This document shows positions 1 through 9,463 of a DNA stretch of 64,000 bases, piece by piece. Each line of letters opens with the position of its first letter. Positions within the stretch are counted from its first letter, which is position 1. Under the pieces are notes generated by a model. The model was not told the origin of the DNA. It saw only the letters and a list, made by a program, of their open reading frames with translations, and did no database searches. The translations under genes were made by a program, and so were the position numbers. Source of the stretch: an uncultured Clostridia bacterium (GTDB lineage Bacteria; Bacillota; Clostridia; Christensenellales; CAG-917); the NCBI GenBank assembly GCA_934233745.1, contig CAKQGN010000001.1, positions 1 through 64,000 on the forward strand, written 5' to 3'.

Positions 1-3
1 TCA

Positions 4-51
4 CTCGTCGTGTACGCCAAGTACACTAGGCGAGAGCCCGAAGGGCTTTTT
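4..51 (+). terminator. Terminator hairpins of an upstream gene outside the window
   Basis: Two hairpins lie side by side. The first (4-34) has CTCG/CGAG at its base and GTGTAC (10-15) pairing with GTACAC (21-26). The second is AGCCC (35-39), loop GAA, GGGCT (43-47), followed by a T run to 51, a classical intrinsic terminator on the plus strand. It must serve a gene that ends before the window. The GTAC-capped first hairpin resembles those at 12481-12542 and 60846-60910, which also stand directly in front of dispersed repeats. Confidence 0.6.
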
Positions 52-64
52 CGTGCTATTCATC

Positions 65-250
65 TGTTTGGCGCGTTCTTATAAACGGTATGTGCAACTT
101 AAAAGACGGAACACGAGCCGCAAGGCGGCGAGAAAAGCGAACGCCGAGCTTGACGTATAGTACAAGTGAGCGGACGAGTTTGGATTCTTTTCGTCCGCGA
201 ACGAGTGACATAAAAAGAGAACGATAGCAATCTATGCGAGTGCTGAGTGT
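65..250 (+). repeat. Dispersed repeat R1, copy A (3' part diverged)
   Basis: The constant head CTTATAAACGGTATGTGC is at 78-95, then the R1 body beginning ACGGAACACGAGCCGC. The body holds GCCGC/GCGGC (117-129) and the hairpin GCGGACGA (170-177) / TCGTCCGC (191-198). It matches 37199-37380 almost base for base. After about 250 it diverges into other hairpins, including GTTCCC/GGGAAC near 278-296. No convincing gene is present: reading frames through it are interrupted and have no ribosome-binding site. Confidence 0.8.
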
Positions 251-371
251 GTCCCCACGCGGAGCGGACGCCGTGGGTTCCCTTTTAAGGGGGAACGGCG
301 GTTGGGGAAACACGTGAGGAAGGGGAAAGTTGTATTAGAGTGTTAAATGCTAGCCCTATGTGTCTGTTGCG

Positions 372-462
372 AGTGCGCCTGACGGCTAGATTCCCACGGT
401 CACTTTGTTCCCTCGGAATGACACGGGGGCGGGACACCCCCCACCCGAACGAGCAAAACACG
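372..462 (+). repeat. Dispersed repeat R4, copy 1
   Basis: The segment containing CTAGATTCCCACGGTCAC and CCTCGGAATGACACGG recurs at 60941-61025 with few differences. The two copies are in the same orientation and both sit next to R1-type heads. From 470 to 860 the DNA is AT-rich, and I see no gene in it. Confidence 0.75.
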
Positions 463-861
463 TGAGCGAGAATACAAAAAAGCTACAAATTTGGCAAATA
501 AAGTTGAGAATGTTTGCAGGTTTTGTCAAAAACGCTATGTTTTTTGAAAAAACGCTTATACAAAAATTTTTATTTTTATGCAAAATTCGATATGTTTTGC
601 ATAAAATCAACCGATATTCGCATCAAAATTGTGTCAACCGAGGGTTGCAACAATCGGGCGCACATAAGAAAAAAAACGGCAAATCGAGGCATATTTTGTC
701 GATTATATATACTATTTATTACATATGTAGGATAAATATCCTTAAATATAAAGAAAAGGGTGGGATGTTGCGGTTGGCTAAAACGCGACAAAATTCGCAA
801 AATCGAGGCGGTGGCAAAATTTGCATAAAAATTAAATTTTTCAAAAAAGTAAAAAAAATTG

Positions 862-890
862 TTTACATATCGGCAAACTGCACTTATAAT
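862..890 (+). promoter_or_regulatory. Promoter of the peptide transporter operon
   Basis: A -35 box TTTACA (862-867), a 17-bp spacer and a perfect -10 box TATAAT (885-890). The start point would be near 897, giving a leader of about 215 nt before the lipoprotein gene. The leader contains a short GC-rich remnant (about 1008-1045) that resembles the beginning of repeat R4. Confidence 0.6.
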
Positions 891-1113
891 GTGAACATCA
901 AAAAACATTAAAGAAAAATGAAAATTTGATACTATACAACAAATGCTTGAACAAAAGCAAGCAAAATTGCAAAAAAGTTGAAACAATTTTGCTGTCGCAA
1001 GAGTGTAGAGTGTGCGCCTGACGGTCGGGATTCAACGCGAGTGAAGGGCGCAAGGCAAAAACCTTAAATCAACAAACAAACCAAATATAAATATAACATG
1101 GAGGTAACAAACA

Positions 1114-3315
1114 ATGAAGCAAAGAAAGATATTTGCGATTTTGGCAATGGTCCTGGTTCTCGTGCTTTCAGTTGGCGTGTTTGCAGCGTGCAACCCGAAA
1201 GAAGACGGCCCCAATGGAGGCACCACGACCAAGACAGTTGACGGAACAAAATATTGCTTGGATTCAGTTGAAAGCGGCGGTGCGGCAGGCGGCAGCTTGA
1301 CAGTAACAATGGATTATACGCTCGCAGGCAAAGAAGATCATAGCTCCGATGCGGACTATGAAAAGTACAGTGCTGCACTTGGCGATTTCTATAAAGCGTA
1401 TGTCGCCGCAATGGCGCAAACAGATGCTGACGGAAGATATGCAGCAATGGCAATTGCGGAAGCAAAATTACTTCAAAGCGGCACGTACGTTCCGACTTCG
1501 TCTAACGGTGGCACACTTGGTCTCAGCAGGGTTGCTCCGGGCACGGTGTCGTCAGCTCTTTGGGGTAACGACCAAAATCGCTTTCACAATGTAGTTGTTG
1601 CAACTGATTTCATCAAATCGGCTGACCGTGACGAAATGAAAGCTAAATATGCAAAACTCAAAGGTACAGGCACTTATGAGGCATGGGCAAAATCGTACCT
1701 CACAGGAAAAGGCTATACCTTGAAAGATAGCTACACCAAAGGTTACAGCGCAGATCCTAAGACTTGGGATATTCTCAACACAATGCGTTCTGCAGACGCT
1801 GAAGCAATTATCAATACTTTTGATAATCTTGTCGAATATGATAACGAAGGTCGCTTGATGAGTGCACTTGCAACGTCTTATACCGTATCCAAAGACAAAC
1901 TTACGTACACATTCAAACTCCGTGAGAATGTTATGTGGGCTGATAAAGATGGCAGAGCGCGTTATGAAGTGACAGCACAAAACTGGGTTGACGGACTTCA
2001 AAGAGCACTTACAACTGGTGCTACATCATATCTCGTTACAGGCGTAATCAAAAATGCAGCAGAATATGCGGCAGGCAAAATCACAGATTTCTCACAAGTT
2101 GGTGTAAAAGCTGTTGATAAGTACACGCTCGAGTATACTCTTGAAAAACCTTGCACATATTTCATTTCAATGTTTAACTATAATCCGCTTGCTCCTTTCT
2201 GCAAAGAGTATGCCGATTCCGTTGGTGATAAGTATGGTACATCCCCCGAATACATTTTGTATTGCGGTCCGTATCTTGTAAGCAACTATACGGCAAACAA
2301 CAAGATCGTTTTCTCTGCCAACCCGCTCTACTGGGCAAAAGACAGCATCACGATAAAGACTTTGACGTGGCTCAGTTATGCTGAAAATAAAGACACCACA
2401 AAAACATTTAACGATGCAGTTGCAGGTACGATTGATGGCGCAGCACTCAACACAACGACGCTTGCTCTTGCAAAGAAAGATTATGCCGATAAGATCTATG
2501 TTTCCGGCACCGATGCAACGGCGTTTGGTTTCTTTATGAATATTGATCGTGAAGCTTATCAAACCATTGAAGGTTACGGAATGAAATCTGAAAAGACAGA
2601 TGCGCAAAAGAGTGTTGCAAAAGCAGCATTCAGCAACACAAACTTCCGTATGGCTCTTGCAAGATCTATCGACAAGAAAAGCTATAATGCGCAAGTCACC
2701 GGCGATGATGCAGCACTTTACTCGCTCGGCAATATGTACACTCCAGGTTCGTTTGTGCAACTCAGCAAAGATGTGACCATCGAGATCAATGGCACTGCAA
2801 AAACCTTTGCAAAAGGCACATATTATGGTGCAATCGTCCAAGCGCAACTCAATGCAGACATGGGTAAAGACGCGATGAAGGTTTGGGATCCGACCGCTGA
2901 CGAAGGCCTTGGTTCTTCTTCCGGTTTCGATGGATGGTACAATGTTTCTGTTGCACAAAAATACTTTACAAAAGCCCTTGAAGAACTCAAAGCACAAGGT
3001 GTCGATGTGAGTGAAAGCAACCCGATTGTTGTTGACTATCCGTATTACAGCGGTCTCGCAAACTATGCAAACAGAGCGCAAGCTTTGAAGCAGAACATCG
3101 AAGCTGCCTTTGGTGGAAAAGTCAAGATTAATCTTGTTGAAACAAATGATATGTATGGCTGGTATTATGCTGGTTATTATTGTGAAGCCGGCAACGAGTG
3201 CAACTATGATTTCTATGACGTTTCCGGTTGGGGTCCTGACTTCAAAGATCCGCAATCCTATCTCGCAACCATGATTCCTGGTGGAGACATGATTAAGATG
3301 CTCGGTCTCTATTAA
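1114..3315 (+). CDS. oppA: Peptide ABC transporter substrate-binding lipoprotein (OppA-like)
   Basis: This is an extracellular solute-binding protein of the SBP_bac_5 (OppA/DppA) family, predicted to capture peptides for the permease encoded downstream. A signal peptide ends in a lipobox with the lipidated cysteine at residue 26 (VFAAC). The family signature region around 'LVEYDNEGRLMSALATSY' and 'YTFKLRENVMWADKDG' is clear. A region of about 170 residues before it (about 50-215) is longer than in standard OppA. The protein stops about 25 residues after the conserved 'GWGPDFKDPQSYLA' segment, where relatives usually continue for roughly a further hundred residues, so it may be C-terminally shortened. 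The start is supported by GGAGG at 1101-1105. An rRNA-like strong hairpin separates it from oppB, as is common where the binding protein is made in excess. Confidence 0.9.
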   Translation: MKQRKIFAILAMVLVLVLSVGVFAACNPKEDGPNGGTTTKTVDGTKYCLDSVESGGAAGGSLTVTMDYTLAGKEDHSSDADYEKYSAALGDFYKAYVAAMAQTDADGRYAAMAIAEAKLLQSGTYVPTSSNGGTLGLSRVAPGTVSSALWGNDQNRFHNVVVATDFIKSADRDEMKAKYAKLKGTGTYEAWAKSYLTGKGYTLKDSYTKGYSADPKTWDILNTMRSADAEAIINTFDNLVEYDNEGRLMSALATSYTVSKDKLTYTFKLRENVMWADKDGRARYEVTAQNWVDGLQRALTTGATSYLVTGVIKNAAEYAAGKITDFSQVGVKAVDKYTLEYTLEKPCTYFISMFNYNPLAPFCKEYADSVGDKYGTSPEYILYCGPYLVSNYTANNKIVFSANPLYWAKDSITIKTLTWLSYAENKDTTKTFNDAVAGTIDGAALNTTTLALAKKDYADKIYVSGTDATAFGFFMNIDREAYQTIEGYGMKSEKTDAQKSVAKAAFSNTNFRMALARSIDKKSYNAQVTGDDAALYSLGNMYTPGSFVQLSKDVTIEINGTAKTFAKGTYYGAIVQAQLNADMGKDAMKVWDPTADEGLGSSSGFDGWYNVSVAQKYFTKALEELKAQGVDVSESNPIVVDYPYYSGLANYANRAQALKQNIEAAFGGKVKINLVETNDMYGWYYAGYYCEAGNECNYDFYDVSGWGPDFKDPQSYLATMIPGGDMIKMLGLY

Positions 3316-3352
3316 TCCAAAGTCATTATATAGTAGTTTGATAGTAGTAATG

Positions 3353-3422
3353 CCTATCAGCCGAGAAATCGGCTGATAGGAATGCAATTTCGGAAGGGGA
3401 GGGAGAATATCCAACTCTTCCG
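3353..3422 (+). promoter_or_regulatory. Stable intercistronic hairpins between oppA and oppB
   Basis: CCTATCAGCCGA (3353-3364), tetraloop GAAA, TCGGCTGATAGG (3369-3380) form a perfect 12-bp stem. A second hairpin pairs CGGAAG (3391-3396) with CTTCCG (3417-3422). Neither is followed by a T run, so they look like mRNA-stabilising or processing structures that allow more binding protein than permease, not terminators. That role is inference. Confidence 0.55.
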
Positions 3423-3451
3423 AGTTTTGCATATTTTAGAGTGAGTTTATT

Positions 3452-5032
3452 ATGACAAAATATCTGCTAAAACGACTTATACGCGGTTTGATTTCCGTGG
3501 TGATTGTTGTTGTCATTGTCATGGCTTTGGTATACTCGTTGATAGATAGAAACTTTATCTTCAAGGGTGATAGTCAAATTACAAAACAGTTGGCAAACGA
3601 TAAGGTCGTTTACAAATATAGCCAATGGGAAAAATATGGTTATCTAGAAAATTTGACATATGCGGATTTTATTACCAGGCTTGTTGAATCTGGCGAAATA
3701 TCATCAGCAGAAAGAAATCAAGCAGTAAATTTTGGTGAAACAGCCGATGACGATACTCCGTTGGTGAAGAATTGTGTTGAAAAATTCAATATATATTGTG
3801 CTCAAAACGGATATAAAGTCGTAAGACTTGATGCCGTGTATACCGGTACAAAAATTGCAAAAGGCGGAGCACAAAGGCTTTTTGCGTATAGGGAGTTTTC
3901 GACATTCAAACGCATGTTGAATTATTTTAAAAATTTGATTGAAGTCGATTCAATTCATTATGTAGAAGATGACGATCAATTGGTGGGAGCAAGAGGCATA
4001 AAGTTTACTTGGTACGACCCTGCATACGGTGGGAAAAAGTTTTCTCCCGCAATCATTGGAAACGGTACCAAACATAAATATCTTTTGTATTTTGACAATA
4101 GATTTCCTTTTATCCACCAAAATATCGTGACTATAAATCTTGGAACATCTTATGCTGTAAATACAGGTGTTGATGCATTTGAAACAATGACGCAAACACA
4201 AGGAAGCAACTTGCAATCACTTGTTACATATCCGACCGGGTATAAAGAAATGACATCGGATAATCTTCACGAAACAACGTTTGCCAAGGATTCTCTCTCA
4301 AAAGGGGGAGTGTTTTCCGCTGAAAGATTTACAGATAACTATACAAACGTTGGGACAGTAAAGCACAGTTTGTCAAGAGTCGGTTTCTCGTTTATCATTG
4401 GCATTTTGTCTTCGATTTTAGCATATTTGCTCGGGGTGCCTCTTGGTATTATGATGGCACGGAACAAAGGCAAGATTCTTGATAAACTAGGCACAATATA
4501 TATTGTCTTTATCATTGCGGTGCCTTCCTTGGCATACATATTCATTTTCCGAGCAATAGGTATGAAAATGGGTTTGCCCGGCAGATTCGACATTGACTCG
4601 ACAAGCAAACTGATGTACATATTGCCTATCATTTCGCTTGCGCTTCCGTCGGTTGCAGGTCTTATGAACTGGCTAAGACGATATATGATCGACCAACAAA
4701 ACTCCGATTATGTCAAGTTTGCAAGATCGGGCGGTTTGAGCGAGAGAGAAATTTTCAACAAACACATTCTCAAAAACGCAATTATTCCTCTTGTGCATAA
4801 CATACCCGGCACCATTCTCGGAGCCGTTGTCGGCGCAATTATTACAGAAACAGTGTATGCCGTTCCGGGCACAGGGCGGATGCTCACAGAAGCGATTAAC
4901 TTATACGACAATGCGGTTATTGTCGGACTAACGATGTTCTACGCATTGCTGTCTGTCGTGTCTCTAATACTCGGCGATATACTGATGTCAATGGTAGATC
5001 CGAGAATTTCATTCTCAGATAAGGCGAGGTGA
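3452..5032 (+). CDS. oppB: Peptide ABC transporter permease with large extracytoplasmic insert (OppB-like)
   Basis: This inner-membrane permease subunit belongs to the BPD_transp_1 family. Transmembrane segment 1 lies at about residues 10-32. The remaining five segments start near residue 305, and the cytoplasmic coupling (EAA) loop is visible at about 418-450 ('DYVKFARSGGLSEREIFNKH'). Normal OppB/DppB proteins have about 300-340 residues. Here about 270 residues lie between the first and second membrane segments, presumably outside the cell. That insert has no motif I recognise. The gene is followed after 4 bp by oppC. Its own Shine-Dalgarno site is weak (GAGTGAG about 13 nt upstream). Confidence 0.9.
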   Translation: MTKYLLKRLIRGLISVVIVVVIVMALVYSLIDRNFIFKGDSQITKQLANDKVVYKYSQWEKYGYLENLTYADFITRLVESGEISSAERNQAVNFGETADDDTPLVKNCVEKFNIYCAQNGYKVVRLDAVYTGTKIAKGGAQRLFAYREFSTFKRMLNYFKNLIEVDSIHYVEDDDQLVGARGIKFTWYDPAYGGKKFSPAIIGNGTKHKYLLYFDNRFPFIHQNIVTINLGTSYAVNTGVDAFETMTQTQGSNLQSLVTYPTGYKEMTSDNLHETTFAKDSLSKGGVFSAERFTDNYTNVGTVKHSLSRVGFSFIIGILSSILAYLLGVPLGIMMARNKGKILDKLGTIYIVFIIAVPSLAYIFIFRAIGMKMGLPGRFDIDSTSKLMYILPIISLALPSVAGLMNWLRRYMIDQQNSDYVKFARSGGLSEREIFNKHILKNAIIPLVHNIPGTILGAVVGAIITETVYAVPGTGRMLTEAINLYDNAVIVGLTMFYALLSVVSLILGDILMSMVDPRISFSDKAR

Positions 5033-5036
5033 CGAT

Positions 5037-6026
5037 ATGGAAAATAAAGTTATAGACCTTCAAGAATTCAATATGTCGGATGAAGAGTTGTTCTCTCATG
5101 TTGATAATAACGAACTGGATTCCGAAAAAATCACCGCGCCCAGATATTCCTATTGGAAGTCTGTGTTCAGAGTGTTTTTCAAAAGCAAGCTCAACATATT
5201 CTTCATCGCATTGTTGTTCTTTGTGATAATCTTTGCATACGTTTATCCTCTTGCTTCGGGGTATGATCCGAAAGTCACGCCGTTTATCAATGTGCTTGAC
5301 AGCACGGCAAAACACCTTAGTCCAAGTCAGGCAGTTGATAAATTCGGCTTCAGTATTCATTGGATACTAGGTAGTGGCGATGCCGGTCAATCGACATTCG
5401 ATTATGTTTGGTACGGCGCAAGCATTTCGATAAGCCTTGCTTTTGTGTGTGCAGCAATCAATATGATTGTTGGTATCGTCCTTGGCGCAATATGGGGATT
5501 TTCTAAGAAGTTCGATAAGTTTATGACCGAAGTGTACAACATAATCGGCAACGTGCCTTATGTACTTATCATTTCAGTGCTTATCATGATTATGACGGCA
5601 AGTTTTTGGACAATGGTGTTTGCATTGACGATAACGGGCTGGCTTGGCATTGCTTACTTTATCCGCACGCAAGTCATCATCATTCGCGACAGGGAATACA
5701 ATCTTGCGTCCAAATGTCTTGGCACTCCGCTTTACCGTATTGCGTTCAAGAACATCTTGCCGTTTATGACATCTGTCATAATGACGCTTCTTGCAACCGA
5801 ACTTCCCAGCTACATTTCAATGGAAGTATTCCTGTCGTTTATCGGAATCGGCATGTCGGATATGTCACTCGGCAAGATCATCGAAACCTCACAAGCATAT
5901 ATGTCGAATCCAGACTGGGCGCTCGAATTTTGGGCACCCGTTGTCATTGCAGCTATCATAACCGTCGTCCTCTATGTGGTCGGTCAAAAACTCGGTGACG
6001 CTTCCGATCCGAGAACGCATATGTGA
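5037..6026 (+). CDS. oppC: Peptide ABC transporter permease (OppC-like)
   Basis: This is the second permease subunit of the peptide importer. A cytoplasmic acidic N-terminus of about 50 residues precedes transmembrane segment 1 (about 52-75). The segment 'PLASGYDPKVTPF' and the EAA loop 'YNLASKCLGTPLYRIAFK' (about 220-237) are typical of OppC/DppC, with the final membrane segments at the C-terminus. Length (329) is near the family norm, so unlike OppB, OppD and OppF it has no large insert. It overlaps the Shine-Dalgarno region of oppD and is separated from it by 8 bp. Confidence 0.92.
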   Translation: MENKVIDLQEFNMSDEELFSHVDNNELDSEKITAPRYSYWKSVFRVFFKSKLNIFFIALLFFVIIFAYVYPLASGYDPKVTPFINVLDSTAKHLSPSQAVDKFGFSIHWILGSGDAGQSTFDYVWYGASISISLAFVCAAINMIVGIVLGAIWGFSKKFDKFMTEVYNIIGNVPYVLIISVLIMIMTASFWTMVFALTITGWLGIAYFIRTQVIIIRDREYNLASKCLGTPLYRIAFKNILPFMTSVIMTLLATELPSYISMEVFLSFIGIGMSDMSLGKIIETSQAYMSNPDWALEFWAPVVIAAIITVVLYVVGQKLGDASDPRTHM

Positions 6027-6034
6027 GGTGACGT

Positions 6035-7798
6035 ATGGAAAATAAAAAAGTTTTGTTATCCGTCAAAGATCTCGAAGTCAAATTCCGCGTCAGAGGCAGA
6101 ATCCTCACCGCAATCCGCGGAATCTCGCTCGATATCTATGAAAACGAATCCATTGCAATCGTCGGTGAATCCGGCTCGGGCAAATCCGTCTTTACAAAGA
6201 CTTTTGCCGGTATGCTCGACTCAAACGGCTTTATTTCGCAAGGCGAACTCATCTTCAACGACGACGAGCTTGCGGATACCGTTGCAACTCCGACAAAATT
6301 CGACAAATTTATTCTCGACGTCGTTTTGAAGCAGCTCAACAAAGCCTCAAAACTCGAACTCGGCGCGGATATCTATCAAAAAATCCTCGCGCTCAAGGCG
6401 GAAAAGAAGGAAAAATACACACTCAGCGAGCAAGAGCATGAGAAAATGCAGGACGAGATCGACGATCTCAAGTTCAGACGCACCGAGGCGTACAACCTCA
6501 AACTCACGCTCAATACGCGCAAGGAAAGAGACAAAGTTAAAGAAACAAACGCGATTATATCCGATTGCGACAAACAAATCAAAGCACTCGAAAAGAAAAT
6601 CGCTCAGACCGTGCGCGCTCACAAACAAGCGGCAAAAGCCGACCTCGAATTTGCAAAGTATTATGCCGAGAATATGGCAAAGCTCAAAGAGGAATATAAA
6701 CTCGCTTTGCAAGGCGAAATCACCGAGGATACCGTGCATCGCAACGAGATTTTAGGCAAGGAAATTTATCTTTCCGTCGGAAGATACGGCGCACTCGAAA
6801 GATTTAAGCTTATTGTCAAACTCATTCTCGCACTGCGTAAGGCTATGCGTCTTGGCGTCGACCTCACAAACGACGAGCAACTCAATCAGATTTTCGATCC
6901 GATTGCGTTCAGAGTCAAGTTCCTCGACGGCACCACCGAAACGCAACTCCACGGCGTGTGCGTGCTGAACCTCGCAAAAATCAAGTACACAAAGGACTGG
7001 CAAAAGATCCGCGGTACGCGCATCGCAACCGTATTCCAGGATCCGATGACGTCGCTCAACCCGATCATAACAATCGGCAAGCAAATCTCCTCAATCATCA
7101 TCAAGCACCAACACTGCTCGGAGGCAGAGGCGAGAAGAAAAGCTGTCGAACTTATGAAGAAGGTGGGCATTCCCAATGCGGAAAACCGCTATGACGACTA
7201 TCCCTTCCAATATTCGGGCGGCATGCGTCAGCGTATCGTCATCGCAATCGCGCTTTCGTGTCAACCGAAGATTCTCATCTGCGATGAGCCTACAACTGCT
7301 CTTGACGTCACCATTCAGGCACAAATCCTCAAACTCATCAAGGATTTGCAAAAAGAGTTCGATTATACCATCGTGTTCATCACTCACGACCTCGGCGTTG
7401 TCGCAAACGTTGCGGACAGAGTCGCCGTGCTTTATGCGGGGCAAATCGTCGAACTCGGAACGGTAGACGAGGTGTTTTACGATCCTCGCCACCCGTATAC
7501 GTGGGCGTTGTTGTCCTCTCTTCCGCAACTTGCAGAGAAAAACACCGAGCTTTATTCGATCTCCGGTACGCCGCCGTCGCTTTACAACAAGATCATCGGC
7601 GATCCGTTTGCACCGAGAAATCCATACTGTCTGAAGGTGGATACGCTCAAAGAAGCACCTATGTTCCAAGTGAGCGAAACCCATTTTGCAAAAACATGGC
7701 TTCTCGACCCCAGAGCGCCTAAAATCGAAAAACCCGAAATCATCAAAGATATTCACGGCAGATTGCTCAAAGCATTCAATATCGAGGAGGTGGAATGA
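6035..7798 (+). CDS. oppD: Peptide ABC transporter ATPase with coiled-coil insert (OppD-like)
   Basis: ATP-hydrolysing subunit of the importer. Walker A GESGSGKS is at residues 44-51, Q-loop 'VFQDPMTSLNP' at 333-343, signature YSGGMRQR at about 393-400 and Walker B 'ILICDEPTTALD' at about 413-424. The oligopeptide-transporter C-terminal domain follows. Walker A and Q-loop are normally about 50 residues apart. Here about 280 residues separate them, so some 230 residues have been inserted, much of it charged and heptad-like (about 110-230), probably a coiled coil. All catalytic motifs are intact, so the protein should still hydrolyse ATP. GAGGTGA precedes the start. It overlaps the next gene by 4 bp (ATGA). 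Confidence 0.92.
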   Translation: MENKKVLLSVKDLEVKFRVRGRILTAIRGISLDIYENESIAIVGESGSGKSVFTKTFAGMLDSNGFISQGELIFNDDELADTVATPTKFDKFILDVVLKQLNKASKLELGADIYQKILALKAEKKEKYTLSEQEHEKMQDEIDDLKFRRTEAYNLKLTLNTRKERDKVKETNAIISDCDKQIKALEKKIAQTVRAHKQAAKADLEFAKYYAENMAKLKEEYKLALQGEITEDTVHRNEILGKEIYLSVGRYGALERFKLIVKLILALRKAMRLGVDLTNDEQLNQIFDPIAFRVKFLDGTTETQLHGVCVLNLAKIKYTKDWQKIRGTRIATVFQDPMTSLNPIITIGKQISSIIIKHQHCSEAEARRKAVELMKKVGIPNAENRYDDYPFQYSGGMRQRIVIAIALSCQPKILICDEPTTALDVTIQAQILKLIKDLQKEFDYTIVFITHDLGVVANVADRVAVLYAGQIVELGTVDEVFYDPRHPYTWALLSSLPQLAEKNTELYSISGTPPSLYNKIIGDPFAPRNPYCLKVDTLKEAPMFQVSETHFAKTWLLDPRAPKIEKPEIIKDIHGRLLKAFNIEEVE

Positions 7799-9414
7799 TG
7801 GACAAAGACAAAATAATCGACGATATCCAAACCTCCGCATTGGATAACTCCACGCCCGTCGAACAAGAACTCGCAGTGGAGCAGCAAGAGCATATCGAAA
7901 ATGCCGACACTCAACAAGAACCCGTTTGCGAACAAAGCGCGCCTTCTTTCGGGGATTCCTCCGTTGAAGAAACTTCTGTTGCCGACAATTCGGTTGAAAG
8001 CGACGAGAAGCCTTCAAAAAAATCCGCAGGGAAGGTTATAAGCGACTGGTTTAAGGGCGTCGGCGGAAAAATTCAAAGACACTTCAAACGCGTTGGCGAC
8101 AGCTGGAAAACGCGAATCGATCAATACAAAAATCGAGTATATACTCTCCCTGAACAAGGTCCGCTCGACGAAAACGGCAGAGAAATTCTGTTGTCCGTCA
8201 AGAACGTCGACATCACGTTCGGCAAGGGCGACAAGGCTGTCAAGGCGGTAAAAAACGCGTCTTTCGACATCTATAAGGGCGAAACGTTCTCTCTTGTCGG
8301 CGAGTCCGGCTCGGGAAAAACCACTATTGGTCGTGCAGTCATCAGAGTAAATCCGTGCGCAAAAGGCGAGATTCAGTACAAAGGCGTGCGCATTTCGGGC
8401 AATATTTCGCATAAACTCGACAGACAGGTCATAAGAAACATCCAAATGGTGTTTCAGGATCCTGCCGCATCTCTCAACGAGCGCGCGACTGTCGATTATA
8501 TCGTGTCCGAAGGCCTTTACAACTTCCACCTCTTCAAAGACGAAGCGGACAGAGTTGCAAAAGTCGAGCAAATGATCAAAGAAGTCGGTTTGCTTCCCGA
8601 ACATCTTACGCGTTATCCTCACGAATTTTCGGGCGGACAACGCCAACGTATCGGTCTTGCAAGAGCTATGATTATGGAGCCGTCCCTTGTCGTCGCAGAC
8701 GAGCCTATTTCGGCTTTGGACGTGTCAATCCGTGCGCAAGTACTCAATCTTCTCAATAAGTTCCAAAGAGAGAGAGGCACAACATATCTGTTCATCGCTC
8801 ACGATTTGTCGATTGTCCGCTTTATTTCGGATAGAATCGGCGTCATCTATAAGGGCGAGATTGTGGAGATTGCGGACGCGGAAGAACTGTTTGCATATCC
8901 GCTTCATCCGTATACGAGATCGCTTATATCGGCAATTCCTATTCCCGATCCGAAGCTCGAAAAGAAGAAAAAACTTTTCGTGTACGATCCGTCGCAACAC
9001 GATTACAGCAAAGACAAGCCCGAAATGGTTTGCATCGGTCACAACCATTATATCTTTGGCAACAAGAAAGAAATCGAAGAGTACAAACGTATAAGGGAAG
9101 AGGGTGTTCCGCTCAAATCTTCGTCATTCATGACCGAGCAAGAAGCTCTCGAATATGCCGAAAAAGAAGCCGAAGAACCGACTGTTTCAAACGAACCTAT
9201 CCTTGAAACTCCCGTACACGACACGGGAAGCACATGGTTTAAGGTGTTGTCGTTCTTCTTGCCGATTCCGGGTATAATTGCGGCATACATCTTCAAAAAG
9301 TTCAATTATATAAAGAACTTCAAAGCATTCAAAAAAGGCTCGATTGCAGGATTTATATTCTTGGGAGCGATAATATTATTGTTCCTGTTCTTCCTGCTTT
9401 TGACGCTCAGATAA
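7795..9414 (+). CDS. oppF: Peptide ABC transporter ATPase with N- and C-terminal extensions (OppF-like)
   Basis: Second ATPase of the importer. Walker A GESGSGKTT is near residue 169, Q-loop 'VFQDPAASLNERA' near 218, signature FSGGQRQR near 278 and Walker B 'VVADEPISALD' near 300. Two additions are unusual. About 120 residues of acidic, low-complexity sequence precede the ATPase. After the C-terminal oligopeptide domain there is a tail ending in two hydrophobic segments (about 482-497 and 517-538) that could anchor the subunit in the membrane. A hairpin terminator follows at once, closing the five-gene operon. Confidence 0.9.
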   Translation: MMDKDKIIDDIQTSALDNSTPVEQELAVEQQEHIENADTQQEPVCEQSAPSFGDSSVEETSVADNSVESDEKPSKKSAGKVISDWFKGVGGKIQRHFKRVGDSWKTRIDQYKNRVYTLPEQGPLDENGREILLSVKNVDITFGKGDKAVKAVKNASFDIYKGETFSLVGESGSGKTTIGRAVIRVNPCAKGEIQYKGVRISGNISHKLDRQVIRNIQMVFQDPAASLNERATVDYIVSEGLYNFHLFKDEADRVAKVEQMIKEVGLLPEHLTRYPHEFSGGQRQRIGLARAMIMEPSLVVADEPISALDVSIRAQVLNLLNKFQRERGTTYLFIAHDLSIVRFISDRIGVIYKGEIVEIADAEELFAYPLHPYTRSLISAIPIPDPKLEKKKKLFVYDPSQHDYSKDKPEMVCIGHNHYIFGNKKEIEEYKRIREEGVPLKSSSFMTEQEALEYAEKEAEEPTVSNEPILETPVHDTGSTWFKVLSFFLPIPGIIAAYIFKKFNYIKNFKAFKKGSIAGFIFLGAIILLFLFFLLLTLR

Positions 9415-9421
9415 AAAACGT

Positions 9422-9449
9422 AAGGTTTAGCGATGAGCTAAACCTTTTT
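9422..9449 (+). terminator. Terminator of the opp operon
   Basis: AAGGTTTAGC (9422-9431), loop GATGA, GCTAAACCTT (9437-9446) followed by Ts. The next gene starts only 15 bp later, so some read-through could express it. Confidence 0.75.
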
Positions 9450-9463
9450 AATCAAAGGTGATT

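Noticed and set aside
2167..3432. Minus-strand open frame of 421 codons opposite oppA
   Set aside because: It is rich in Cys, Ile and Val, as expected for the complement of a biased coding sequence, has no ribosome-binding site, and lies opposite a clear family member.
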